Below, piece by piece: positions 13,701 through 20,834 of a stretch of 21,068 nt of DNA. Origin of the DNA: RUG11690 sp045616665. GTDB lineage: Bacteria; Bacteroidota; Bacteroidia; Bacteroidales; WCHB1-69. The stretch spans positions 1-21,068 of the forward strand of contig JAZLHE010000005.1 of assembly GCA_045616665.1 (NCBI GenBank), read 5' to 3'. Both the position numbers and the translations under genes were made by a program. How positions within the stretch are numbered: position 1 is the stretch's first letter; each line of letters opens with the position of its first letter. The notes under the pieces are model-generated. The model did not search any database, was not told the DNA's origin, and saw only the letters and a list, made by a program, of their open reading frames with translations.

Positions 13701-14351
13701 ATGAGTGAACTTGTACCCATATTGAATCCGAGACTGATACCCGGAACGGTGGCCGCGCAGGTGAAATACCTCGCGTCTGGTCTTCGCGTTACCGTGCTGT
13801 CGAAAGACCGGCAGGGGAATCTTGAGGACGCTGCCGTTGACAACACATCGCTTGTAGGTTCTTTTCCGCTGGTGTCAAATACCGACCTGTACGGCGAAGA
13901 TCTCCTGGTGACGATGTGCATCAGGAGCAGGAACGACATGATGTATTTCCCGGAAGCCGTGGTGAACGTGAGCCGAAGCCGCAACATCGTGGCAACGCCG
14001 GTGCTGAACGGGAAAGGTACGGTGAAGGAGATGATCACGGACGGAGATTTGGAACTGTCCATTTCGTTGGCCGTTGTGAGTACCACCGAGCAGGGCGACT
14101 TCGATGAAAATTCCGTGAAGCAGTACGATGCCTACCCGTACAACGGTGTGGAGCGTCTGCGAAAGATGCTTGACGAGCCCGTGCGTCTGGACATCGTGAG
14201 TGACTTTCTGAAAGTGTTCGACCTGGATGGAGGAAACTTCGGCATCATCGTGAAAAGTTATTCGGTACGCCAGGACACCCATCTGAACCGTCAGGTGTTC
14301 GAAATACAGGCGTTGAGCGATTATGATTATGACTTGTTGATTGAAAATTAA
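13701..14351 (+). CDS. DUF6046-like tail/baseplate protein
   Basis: This 216-residue protein lies between the tape measure and the baseplate hub, the place held in Mu by gp43 (N). It includes FPLVSNTDLYGEDLLVTMCI (about 54-73), a VKQYDAYPYNGVERLRKMLD segment and a C-terminal RQVFEIQALSDYDYDLLIEN. These resemble the DUF6046 family of Bacteroidales phages as I remember it. It is mixed alpha/beta and has no membrane segment. It probably joins the tape measure or tube to the hub. The molecular role is unknown. It starts 11 bases after the tape measure stop. Confidence 0.72.
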   Translation: MSELVPILNPRLIPGTVAAQVKYLASGLRVTVLSKDRQGNLEDAAVDNTSLVGSFPLVSNTDLYGEDLLVTMCIRSRNDMMYFPEAVVNVSRSRNIVATPVLNGKGTVKEMITDGDLELSISLAVVSTTEQGDFDENSVKQYDAYPYNGVERLRKMLDEPVRLDIVSDFLKVFDLDGGNFGIIVKSYSVRQDTHLNRQVFEIQALSDYDYDLLIEN

Positions 14352-14396
14352 CCACCCCGGCCTTCGGCCACCCCTCCTTGAAAGGATGGGAATAAA
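14352..14396. repeat. Possible remnant of a Bacteroidetes intergenic repeat
   Basis: Between two tail genes lies CCACCCCGGCCTTCGGCCAC followed by CCCTCCTTGAAAGGATGGGAAT. It contains GGCC-TTC-GGCC and TCCTT-GA-AAGGA inverted repeats. Its C/G-rich, strand-asymmetric make-up differs from the flanking genes and resembles, from memory, the abundant short 'CCCCTCCTTGAAAGGAGGGGAAT' type repeats of Bacteroidetes chromosomes. It is followed by an A-rich leader for the hub gene. It could also act as an RNA hairpin between genes. Confidence 0.45.
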
Positions 14397-14407
14397 AAAA
14401 TGACGAT

Positions 14408-15358
14408 ATGTATCTGCTGACTTGGGATATTGCGATTGGGAACTACAAGGTGAAGACCTTGAAGGGTGTGAAAATCACCACTTCGGTGCTCAACCTTTCC
14501 GACACGGCCTCCATCGAGATGCCGGGTCAGTATCTGCGTACCTGGAAGAAAATCGAGGACAAAATCCACGTGGGTGATGCCGTGTGCATCAAATTGGGTT
14601 ATGACAATGACCTTGAAACGGAGTTTAACGGCTATTTGAAGCGCATTTCAAGGGACAACAACTCGCTGTTGCTTGAGTGCGAAGACGCTCTTTACCTGCT
14701 TAACAAGAGTGTTGCCGACAAGGAATACAAGCAGGTGAATGCAAAGACTTTGCTCACTGACATCATAAGTCAGGTTGACAGTGGCATAAGCATCAGTTGC
14801 GACTACGATTTCACCTACGACAAGTTCGTGGCATTCAAATCAACCGCGTTGGACGTGCTGAAGAAGGTGCAGGAAGACACCAAGGCCAATATCTGGTTCG
14901 AGGACAAGGTGCTGCACATACATCCGGTATATCAGCAGCAGAATGGAGATGTTCCGGTAATCTATGACACAGAGGTGAATGTGCAGAGCAACGAACTGAA
15001 GTGGATAGACAAGAGCGACAGAAAAGTGCAGGTGGAAGTAAGATTCACACTTCCCAATGGAGATAAGAAGCAAGAATCGTATGGAAACCCTGGCGGAGAA
15101 AAATTGGTGAAATATGTTAATGGCAGTGATGCCAATTCAATGAAATCAGCTGCCGAAAACGAATACAATTTGTGGAACTACAGCGGATTTGAGGGAAGTT
15201 TGACGGGATGGCTGATTCCACGTGCAAAGGCAGGAGGAAGTGTACGCCTGCGGGACAAGGAAAGACCAGAGGGGAAATACTACGTCACCGGCGTAGAGAT
15301 TGAATTCGGTCAGAACGGAGCAAAAAGAAAGGTTACACTGGGAAGAAGATTGGCTTAG
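14408..15358 (+). CDS. Baseplate hub protein (Mu gp44 / gpD-like)
   Basis: This 316-residue protein follows the gp43-position gene and precedes the spike, as the hub does in Mu. Features are an N-terminal beta region (VKTLKGVKITTSVLNLSDTA), VGDAVCIKLGYDNDLETEFN, then KSVADKEYKQVNAKTLLTDI. The VQVEVRFTLPNGDKKQE segment and the end SVRLRDKERPEGKYYVTGVE are the usual finish of gp27/gpD-type hubs. The hub joins tube, baseplate and spike. The stop (15356-15358) overlaps the stop of the opposite-strand gene at 15355. Confidence 0.82.
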   Translation: MYLLTWDIAIGNYKVKTLKGVKITTSVLNLSDTASIEMPGQYLRTWKKIEDKIHVGDAVCIKLGYDNDLETEFNGYLKRISRDNNSLLLECEDALYLLNKSVADKEYKQVNAKTLLTDIISQVDSGISISCDYDFTYDKFVAFKSTALDVLKKVQEDTKANIWFEDKVLHIHPVYQQQNGDVPVIYDTEVNVQSNELKWIDKSDRKVQVEVRFTLPNGDKKQESYGNPGGEKLVKYVNGSDANSMKSAAENEYNLWNYSGFEGSLTGWLIPRAKAGGSVRLRDKERPEGKYYVTGVEIEFGQNGAKRKVTLGRRLA

Positions 15359-15726
15359 AATCCAGCTTTGTTTCTATCTTCTACAAAATAGATGGAACAG
15401 TCTTCCAGATCTTTGACATAATGAATGACGAATCTTGCATCTTTGCGGTTGGCAACGAAACGCCACTCGCCACACTTCTTTGGAGTGTCGGATGTTTTAT
15501 AAATATTGTATGTCGCTTCTTTCTCTGAAGAGACAATTTTTACTCGCATATCAACAGGTTTCCTGGGGTCTTTCTCCACATAGACATTTCCATAAACTTC
15601 AAATGAATGAGAGCTTGATTTGTCATAGGAATAGTGAGTGACATAGCAACCGTTTATTACTGTTTGCTGTGCACTAACGGTAAAAAATAATAAAGAAAAC
15701 AAGAAAACAAACAGAAGTTTCTTCAT
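15355..15726 (-). CDS. Secreted DUF6150-like protein on the opposite strand (moron)
   Basis: This 123-residue protein begins with a clear signal peptide: MKK, a hydrophobic run (residues 4-17) and TVSA-QQ, with cleavage expected after A19. The mature ~104 residues are beta-rich with repeating VKIVSSEKEATYNIYKT and IHYVKDLEDCSIYFVEDRNK type units, which recall the DUF6150 family from memory, and carry three cysteines. It should be periplasmic or surface-exposed. It is inserted against the tail operon between hub and spike, more AT-rich than its neighbours, and has its own TATCTTTG promoter. Such a gene would be expressed from the prophage and might alter the host envelope (moron). Its exact function is unknown. 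Confidence 0.8.
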   Translation of the reverse strand: MKKLLFVFLFSLLFFTVSAQQTVINGCYVTHYSYDKSSSHSFEVYGNVYVEKDPRKPVDMRVKIVSSEKEATYNIYKTSDTPKKCGEWRFVANRKDARFVIHYVKDLEDCSIYFVEDRNKAGF

Positions 15727-15743
15727 ATTGGATAAATTTTCTG

Positions 15744-15751
15744 CAAAGATA
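15744..15751 (-). promoter_or_regulatory. Promoter -7 element for the secreted protein
   Basis: The minus strand reads TATCTTTG followed by CAG, an exact TAnnTTTG match, 17 bases before the ATG at 15724-15726. It overlaps the leader of the spike gene, whose ATG is at 15759. The arrangement mirrors that at 11792-11815. Confidence 0.65.
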
Positions 15752-15758
15752 TAAAAAA

Positions 15759-16292
15759 ATGGAACCGCTTAGCGAAATAAAGGAAAATATCAGAAAAATA
15801 GCATCTCCCAAAGGTGTCGTTTCAATCTTCACCGCGCAGGTGAAGTCTGTGGATGGCGAGACCTGTTCCATAGACCTGGACGGGCTGGTGCTAAATGACG
15901 TACGCCTTCGCGCAGTCGTGAACAATGAAAACAGCAAGATACTGGTTACTCCTAAAGTTGGAAGCAACGTGACGGTGGCCGATATGAATGGTGACAAATG
16001 CGGTATGGCGGTAATCGGTTACAGCGAGGTGGATAGGATAGAGATCGATTGCGCCGACAAAATCGTCATCAACGGGAGCGACAACAAGGGGCTGGTGAAG
16101 ATTGACAAACTGACGGAGAAGCTGAATGCGATAGAACAGGACATCAATATGCTGAAAGGCATATTCTCCGGTTGGGTTCCGGTGACGCAAGACGGCGGTG
16201 CGGCACTGAAAGCCGCAGCTGCGACTTGGGCATCCGGACAATTGCAAATGACACAAATTTCCGATTACGAAGACACAAAAATAACGCACTGA
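15759..16292 (+). CDS. Baseplate spike protein (Mu gp45 / gpV-like)
   Basis: This 177-residue protein has an N-terminal OB-fold-like beta barrel (residues ~18-95: VVSIFTAQVKSVDGETCSID, VTPKVGSNVTVADMNGDKCG). A repeat-like beta stretch (RIEIDCADKIVINGSDNKGL) could form the beta-helix needle, and a helical C-terminal region (VKIDKLTEKLNAIEQDINML) follows. This plan fits the membrane-piercing spike of contractile tails. A metal-binding H-x-H tip is not seen. The gene follows the minus-strand moron and restarts the baseplate series. The next gene overlaps its stop (TGATG). Confidence 0.83.
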   Translation: MEPLSEIKENIRKIASPKGVVSIFTAQVKSVDGETCSIDLDGLVLNDVRLRAVVNNENSKILVTPKVGSNVTVADMNGDKCGMAVIGYSEVDRIEIDCADKIVINGSDNKGLVKIDKLTEKLNAIEQDINMLKGIFSGWVPVTQDGGAALKAAAATWASGQLQMTQISDYEDTKITH

Positions 16293-16576
16293 TGAAGGGA
16301 ATATTGGTTGACGATAACGGGAATTTGATGACGCGAGGCGGACATCTGTTGATTGGCGACAACCGCACGCAGGTGACGCGGCATCTCGTGTCGGCATTCA
16401 CGGGCGAATACAAGCACGCCCCGATGCTGGGAGGCAACGTGCGCAGGATGATTTCGGGCACGCCCGATCCGTTCTGGGCGGGCAATGTGAAGAGCCAGTT
16501 GAAGGAGTGCCTCGTCGAGGCGGAAAAGATACGCGTGGTGGACGGCGGCATTGAAGTGGAAATCAAAAATCAGTAA
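16292..16576 (+). CDS. Baseplate wedge protein, gp25/gpW-like (Mu gp46)
   Basis: This 94-residue protein begins MKGILVDDNGNLMTRGGHLL. I chose ATG 16292, which overlaps the spike stop. The upstream open frame is a shadow. GNVRRMISGTPDPFWAGNVK followed by LKECLVEAEKIRVVDGGIEV resembles the GPW_gp25 family (Mu gp46, T4 gp25), although shorter than many members. It would act in the baseplate wedge next to the J-like protein, encoded two bases downstream. Confidence 0.75.
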   Translation: MKGILVDDNGNLMTRGGHLLIGDNRTQVTRHLVSAFTGEYKHAPMLGGNVRRMISGTPDPFWAGNVKSQLKECLVEAEKIRVVDGGIEVEIKNQ

Positions 16577-16578
16577 AT

Positions 16579-17451
16579 ATGGCAAGGAAGATTAACGAGA
16601 TAGCCAACGGGATGAAGGTTGAGTTCGTGCGCAGCGAGGCGCTGCGCGACGCCTTTGGCCTGAGCGGTTACAACGCGGCTTCGGACGAGACGGAGCTGGC
16701 GGCATATTACGACAGCAATTTCAGCGCGGTGAGCGTGGAGACCTGCCTCATCTACGTGGTGGCCACGTGCATGGCGCTGCTGGAGAACATGATGGACTGG
16801 CTGTCGTCGGACATTGACGCGGCCATCAGCCGGGAGCGGTACGGACACGCGGGCTGGTACGAGAACCTGGCCAAGAACTTCCAGTACGAGGACGGGACGG
16901 ACTTCCAGCTAAACGAGGCAACTGGTGAGTATGGAATCGTGGATGACGAACACAGGATCATCAGACACGCGAGTTGCGAGGACGCGGGCTTCGGCATCAG
17001 GCTGAAGGTTGCCAAGGGTGACAACGGCAGTCTGTCGCCATTGTCCGACGATGAAAAGACGGCATTCGAATACTATATCAGTCGTCTTAAGCCCGCCGGC
17101 GTTCCCGTGACGGTGATAAGCCGCGATGCCGACACGCTGAGGCTGAAGATGACGGTTTACTACGACCCGACCATATACACGGAATCAAATGCCCTTGGCA
17201 GGGTGAAGGAGGTGATAAGGGGGTATCTGACCAGCATCGACTTCAACGGAGAGTTCGTGACGATGGATATGGTTGACCGTCTGCAGGCCGCGCCGGGACT
17301 CGACATCATCGAGGTGGATTCGGTGGAAGCACGGTACGCGGGCTACGGCTACGCCGGAATTGAAAACAACGCGAGACACACGCCCGAAGCCGGCTATATG
17401 GTGCTGGCCGATGACGAAGAAAACGAAATAACAATGATTGCCAATGTCTAA
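16579..17451 (+). CDS. Baseplate J-like protein (Mu gp47)
   Basis: This 290-residue protein sits after the gp25-like gene, as gp47/J does in Mu. The N-terminal half is helical (about residues 45-80, VETCLIYVVATCMALLENMM). The later region GVPVTVISRDADTLRLKMTV, then SIDFNGEFVTMDMVDRLQAA, with a C-terminal beta end (AGYMVLADDEENEITMI), matches the usual domain plan of J proteins. J forms the wedge ring and holds the tail fibres. The gene overlaps the next by eight bases. Confidence 0.77.
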   Translation: MARKINEIANGMKVEFVRSEALRDAFGLSGYNAASDETELAAYYDSNFSAVSVETCLIYVVATCMALLENMMDWLSSDIDAAISRERYGHAGWYENLAKNFQYEDGTDFQLNEATGEYGIVDDEHRIIRHASCEDAGFGIRLKVAKGDNGSLSPLSDDEKTAFEYYISRLKPAGVPVTVISRDADTLRLKMTVYYDPTIYTESNALGRVKEVIRGYLTSIDFNGEFVTMDMVDRLQAAPGLDIIEVDSVEARYAGYGYAGIENNARHTPEAGYMVLADDEENEITMIANV

Positions 17452-17926
17452 GTATGGTGTTGACTTGAGGAAATTCGCAACGGAACTTCTTCCGTTTTCG
17501 CTTCGCGGCGACACGAGGGAGCTGCTGCGTGTGCTGACGCATCCGGCAAGGGTGCTGCACCACCGTTTTTCGGATTTTCGCGGCAGAAGCCTGTGGAAAA
17601 TGAAGTACTGCGCATGCGTGGGAAGCATGCAGGCGATGCTGAACGACAGGTTCGCCGACATCCTTGCCAGTGTCAGTCCCGCGAGGGACATTCTGATTGA
17701 CGATGGCTTGTCGGTGGCTTCGCTGATGGTGTTCCCGGAGGCGGAACACGACCCTCTGATGCTGGGCTGCGTGATGCTGACTTCGCACACGGCCTGGGGG
17801 TCGGTGCCCTTCGTGGTGCAAATTCCGGACGATTTCGAGGATGACGCCGACCTGCGGAATGCCGTGAATGCCCTGGTAAGGCAATACAGGCTGTCGGGGA
17901 CCAATTACACAATCGTATATTATTAA
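17444..17926 (+). CDS. Tail protein I-like (Mu gp48 position)
   Basis: This 160-residue protein starts at ATG 17444, inside the end of the J-like gene. A TTG two codons earlier is less likely. It begins MSKYGVDLRKFATELLPFSL and contains the helical VLTHPARVLHHRFSDFRGRS and a beta C-terminus (TNYTIVYY). Order and size match the I/gp48 baseplate-tail fibre adaptor of Mu-like phages. Sequence similarity is only suggestive. Its stop lies within the Shine-Dalgarno stretch of the following gene. Confidence 0.68.
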   Translation: MSKYGVDLRKFATELLPFSLRGDTRELLRVLTHPARVLHHRFSDFRGRSLWKMKYCACVGSMQAMLNDRFADILASVSPARDILIDDGLSVASLMVFPEAEHDPLMLGCVMLTSHTAWGSVPFVVQIPDDFEDDADLRNAVNALVRQYRLSGTNYTIVYY

Positions 17927-17934
17927 AAAGGAGG
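17925..17934 (+). promoter_or_regulatory. Strong Shine-Dalgarno before the first tail-fibre-region gene
   Basis: AAAAAGGAGG, the same ten bases as at 10697-10706, lies six bases before ATG 17941. Its first two bases overlap the preceding stop codon. Confidence 0.5.
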
Positions 17935-17940
17935 ATAATC

Positions 17941-18774
17941 ATGGACAAACTATTGAACATAGGCAGGCAGGGAGGTTACCCGCTGTGCGCCGAGACACTG
18001 CAGGTGCTGTACGACAACGCCCGTGCGGTGAACGTGCTGTTGGCCGGGCTGGAACTGCCCAACAAAACGGCTGTCATTATGGGTGCCTACAGCGGTACTG
18101 AAGCATCTAATGGATACAGATACCTGTATGTCGTGACAGGGTATGGTAACATTGGCGTCAATTCCAGACTGGTACGCTACACGACCGGTGCGGGCGTGTC
18201 GATGTTGGACCTTTCATCGGCAAAGGTTACCATCACGGAAACGGAGAAAGACGTTCACGACAACAATGACAACGCCATTCCCGGCGTGTACAGAGAGGAG
18301 CGAGCGGTGATTGAACAGGCCGACAGCGCTTCGGAGCGGTGGACGTTTTACCGTCTCAAGGACGTGCTGGAACCCGCCATCTACAAGGACCTGCTGCCGG
18401 ATTTCCGCACACAGATTGCCAATACGAACGTTTCGCTTGACGAGGGGTACGGAAACATTCTCCGAATGAACGAGAACAAGCTGAGGATGAAGCTGAAATT
18501 ACAAAGAACATTCAACTCCTCAAACTACTTAGGACAGGCTGTCAATTCAAATACAGTGTGGTCGGGGCTGTCTATTCCTTTTGCTCCATCAGGAACTTAT
18601 CCACTCAACGCGATTGCATTCATTAACGGCGGCTGGTATTCAATAGGGGCTTTCCTTTCGGATGGAACCATAACATTGCGTATGGGGCAGGGCTACGCAC
18701 AAGCTTTTGATTCAGGAATACAGACTTATGCTATGTCTCAAGTAGTAATTGTCAATTCGGAGGTGCTGTTATGA
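17941..18774 (+). CDS. Tail-fibre-region protein of unknown function
   Basis: This 277-residue protein begins MDKLLNIGRQGGYPLCAETL. The N-terminal half is mixed with a beta-strand stretch (AVIMGAYSGTEASNGYRYLY). The C-terminal ~90 residues (about 190 to the end) are rich in serine, glycine and aromatic residues (SNTVWSGLSIPFAPSGTYPL, FINGGWYSIGAFLSDG), like a beta-sandwich or fibre tip. The DNA for the last ~90 codons is more AT-rich than the first half, which suggests the C-terminal module was acquired separately. It could be a fibre or adaptor. I do not recognise a family. Confidence 0.6.
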   Translation: MDKLLNIGRQGGYPLCAETLQVLYDNARAVNVLLAGLELPNKTAVIMGAYSGTEASNGYRYLYVVTGYGNIGVNSRLVRYTTGAGVSMLDLSSAKVTITETEKDVHDNNDNAIPGVYREERAVIEQADSASERWTFYRLKDVLEPAIYKDLLPDFRTQIANTNVSLDEGYGNILRMNENKLRMKLKLQRTFNSSNYLGQAVNSNTVWSGLSIPFAPSGTYPLNAIAFINGGWYSIGAFLSDGTITLRMGQGYAQAFDSGIQTYAMSQVVIVNSEVLL

Positions 18775-19055
18775 TGGTGAGGGACAGACAGACGGTGGCC
18801 GACGTGGCGGTGGAGCACTGCGGGGATGCCGACAGCCTTTTCGCGGTTGTGTGTCACAACGACGTCGAGGCATCCTCTGAAGTTGCCCATTCGGAACTGA
18901 AGGACGAGGACGTGGTAGCGAGACGCACGGTGGAGTATATGCGTGTCCATTCCGCGAGTCCGGCGTGCGCAAGCGACGACGTGCCTGACGTGCTGACGAA
19001 TGATGACGAAAGCGATGCCGTAACCACGGAGACAGGATTACCGATAACCGAGTAA
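18771..19055 (+). CDS. LysM-like small tail protein
   Basis: This 94-residue protein begins MMVRDRQTVADVAVEHCGDA and continues with DSLFAVVCHNDVEASSEVAH. The spacing of the hydrophobic and D/G residues matches the small LysM-like 'tail protein X' type domain (D..L.DIA....G....F....N...), which binds peptidoglycan or baseplate partners. The acidic C-terminal ~35 residues look unstructured. The start overlaps the previous stop by four bases (ATGA), with an in-frame ATG one codon later. Confidence 0.55.
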   Translation: MMVRDRQTVADVAVEHCGDADSLFAVVCHNDVEASSEVAHSELKDEDVVARRTVEYMRVHSASPACASDDVPDVLTNDDESDAVTTETGLPITE

Positions 19056-19068
19056 AAATATAAATGAT

Positions 19069-19941
19069 ATGAAATTCAGGGATTTTTTATTGAAACACCT
19101 GCTGACCGGTACGGATTACCTGGTTGGCTACGATGCCGACGGCAACTATATCCGCATCGGCAAGGATGACCTTGCGAGTTCGATTGCCGCCAATGTGGCG
19201 GTGCCGACGCTGCAAGTGCAGTATTCGTCAAACGGGGACAGCTGGCACGAGGGCTATGCGTCAGGGGACGTTTATCTGCGCGTGAAGGCGGGAAGCGCCG
19301 CCTGGAGTCCGGCCATCCGCATCAGCATAAGCGCCTACGACATTTGGCTTGCCCAAGGCAACGAGGGCGACGAGGATGCCTTCCTCGACTCGCTCAAGGG
19401 TGCTGCCGGGGAAGTGGACTATTCGGAATTGTCGCTGAGCAGCATCAGCGGATACACCGAGTTGTTGCAGAACGTGAACGCCGCGTTGCAGAATGCCAAG
19501 AACGCCATCATAGAAGACGTGGTGGACCAGGCCGTCGAAAGCGTGAAGTCCCAGTATTCGGAAATGATGCTGGAGGACATAAAGGAGGTGAAGAACATGT
19601 CTGATGATGACTATATCACGGTCGTGACGGGAGACGGCCTGCGCAAAGTGAAAATATCGACATTGAGCAACAACGTGGCGTTGAGGACGATCAGCATCGA
19701 GACGATTGGGAAGTCCGTTCAGTCGCAGCTCTCCCTGTTGGAGGTGAGCGGCGACCAGGACGGGGAAAATGTCAGATTCGGCGTTGGCAAGGCATACATT
19801 CTCGGAACATCCCACCTGTTCCTGAACGGCCAGCGACTGGTGCTCGGCACGGACTACATTGAAGAAAATGCCGGTTTTGTCATGCTGACCCGCACACCCG
19901 TGTCGTCGGACAGTTTAGTGTTTACGGCAGCCGTGAGATAA
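19069..19941 (+). CDS. Tail fibre-like protein
   Basis: This 290-residue protein has an N-terminal helical/attachment part (MKFRDFLLKHLLTGTDYLVG), then a beta-rich segment (VPTLQVQYSSNGDSWHEGYA). AYDIWLAQGNEGDEDAFLDS followed by LKGAAG is a module often seen in phage fibres next to collagen-like or chaperone regions. A helical stretch lies at about 130-185, and the C-terminal strand module GTSHLFLNGQRLVLGTDYIE ends the protein. The same kind of end (NG-R-x-x-x-GTD) is found in the next gene. It is probably part of the distal tail fibre or adhesin complex. Confidence 0.65.
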   Translation: MKFRDFLLKHLLTGTDYLVGYDADGNYIRIGKDDLASSIAANVAVPTLQVQYSSNGDSWHEGYASGDVYLRVKAGSAAWSPAIRISISAYDIWLAQGNEGDEDAFLDSLKGAAGEVDYSELSLSSISGYTELLQNVNAALQNAKNAIIEDVVDQAVESVKSQYSEMMLEDIKEVKNMSDDDYITVVTGDGLRKVKISTLSNNVALRTISIETIGKSVQSQLSLLEVSGDQDGENVRFGVGKAYILGTSHLFLNGQRLVLGTDYIEENAGFVMLTRTPVSSDSLVFTAAVR

Positions 19942-19977
19942 CGGCATCAATACAAATAATCATTAATAATTTGAATT

Positions 19978-20832
19978 ATGGCAACAAAAATCAGAAAAGA
20001 CCAGATTAGGATCGAGGAGTTTATCCAGGCGTTGTCCAGCGTGAACTGGGGTAGCGATACCCTGACGGCATCGGCGGCGGCGATTGCGAGCAAGATACAG
20101 TCGGAAGTGGCCGGCGTGGCGGGGGCGATGCTCTACAGGGGCGCGTGGTCAACGGCGGCCACCGACACGATCAAGAAGGGCTACGTGTATGTGTACGCGG
20201 GCAGCTCCAAAGGCAGCATAGGCACGGGTTCCGCGGCCATCACGCTCGAACCGGGCGACTTGCTCATTGCCAACCGCGACAGCGCGTCGGTTTCCAACCC
20301 GGAACACTGGACTATCGTGAACGTGAACATCACGGGTGCGGTTACGGAGGCGAACCTCAAGGATATGATGCTGTCGAAACTTGTTTCGGGCAATGCCAAC
20401 GCTCTGTCGATTGCGGCGGGCACGGGATCCAATGAGGGGAAGGTGGTCCTGACGGTGAACTTCCCGACGGTGACGACTTCCGGCTCTGGCAGCGTGGTGA
20501 CCGGAATAAGCATCAATCCGACAACCGGCGTGATTACGGTGACCAAGGGTGATTCTGGCGATATGAAGCTGACGGATATTGTTACGGAAGAGTCGCTGGC
20601 GCCGGGGTCCAGCATGGTCACCGCCCATTTGGCGAATCCAAACCATTTCGCACTGTATATCAACGGCGTGAGACAGAAGAAGGGAACGGACTTCACGCTG
20701 TCGAAGAAGGCAGGCACCCAGACGGATGTGTACCATACGGAGGTGACGATGAGCAGCTTGGCGTACGATCCGACATCCGGTGACATTGTCACCTGCGATT
20801 ACATCAAGGGAGATCCACGTCAATACGAGTAG
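19978..20832 (+). CDS. Tail fibre-like protein
   Basis: This 284-residue protein is rich in serine, glycine, threonine and alanine. The N-terminal ~90 residues contain TLTASAAAIASKIQSEVAGV, then AMLYRGAWSTAATDTIKKGY, a fold seen in carbohydrate-facing fibre heads. The middle repeats beta strands (VVLTVNFPTVTTSGSGSVVT). The C-terminal HFALYINGVRQKKGTDFTLS module resembles that of the previous gene. No catalytic motif or variable repeat is obvious. It is separated from the previous gene by 36 bases with an A/T-rich leader. Confidence 0.65.
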   Translation: MATKIRKDQIRIEEFIQALSSVNWGSDTLTASAAAIASKIQSEVAGVAGAMLYRGAWSTAATDTIKKGYVYVYAGSSKGSIGTGSAAITLEPGDLLIANRDSASVSNPEHWTIVNVNITGAVTEANLKDMMLSKLVSGNANALSIAAGTGSNEGKVVLTVNFPTVTTSGSGSVVTGISINPTTGVITVTKGDSGDMKLTDIVTEESLAPGSSMVTAHLANPNHFALYINGVRQKKGTDFTLSKKAGTQTDVYHTEVTMSSLAYDPTSGDIVTCDYIKGDPRQYE

Positions 20833-20834
20833 TC

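Noticed and set aside
20149..20823. Long minus-strand frames over the fibre gene
   Set aside because: They are shadows of a GC-rich plus-strand gene with normal codon use. Their products are histidine/arginine-rich and show no motif.
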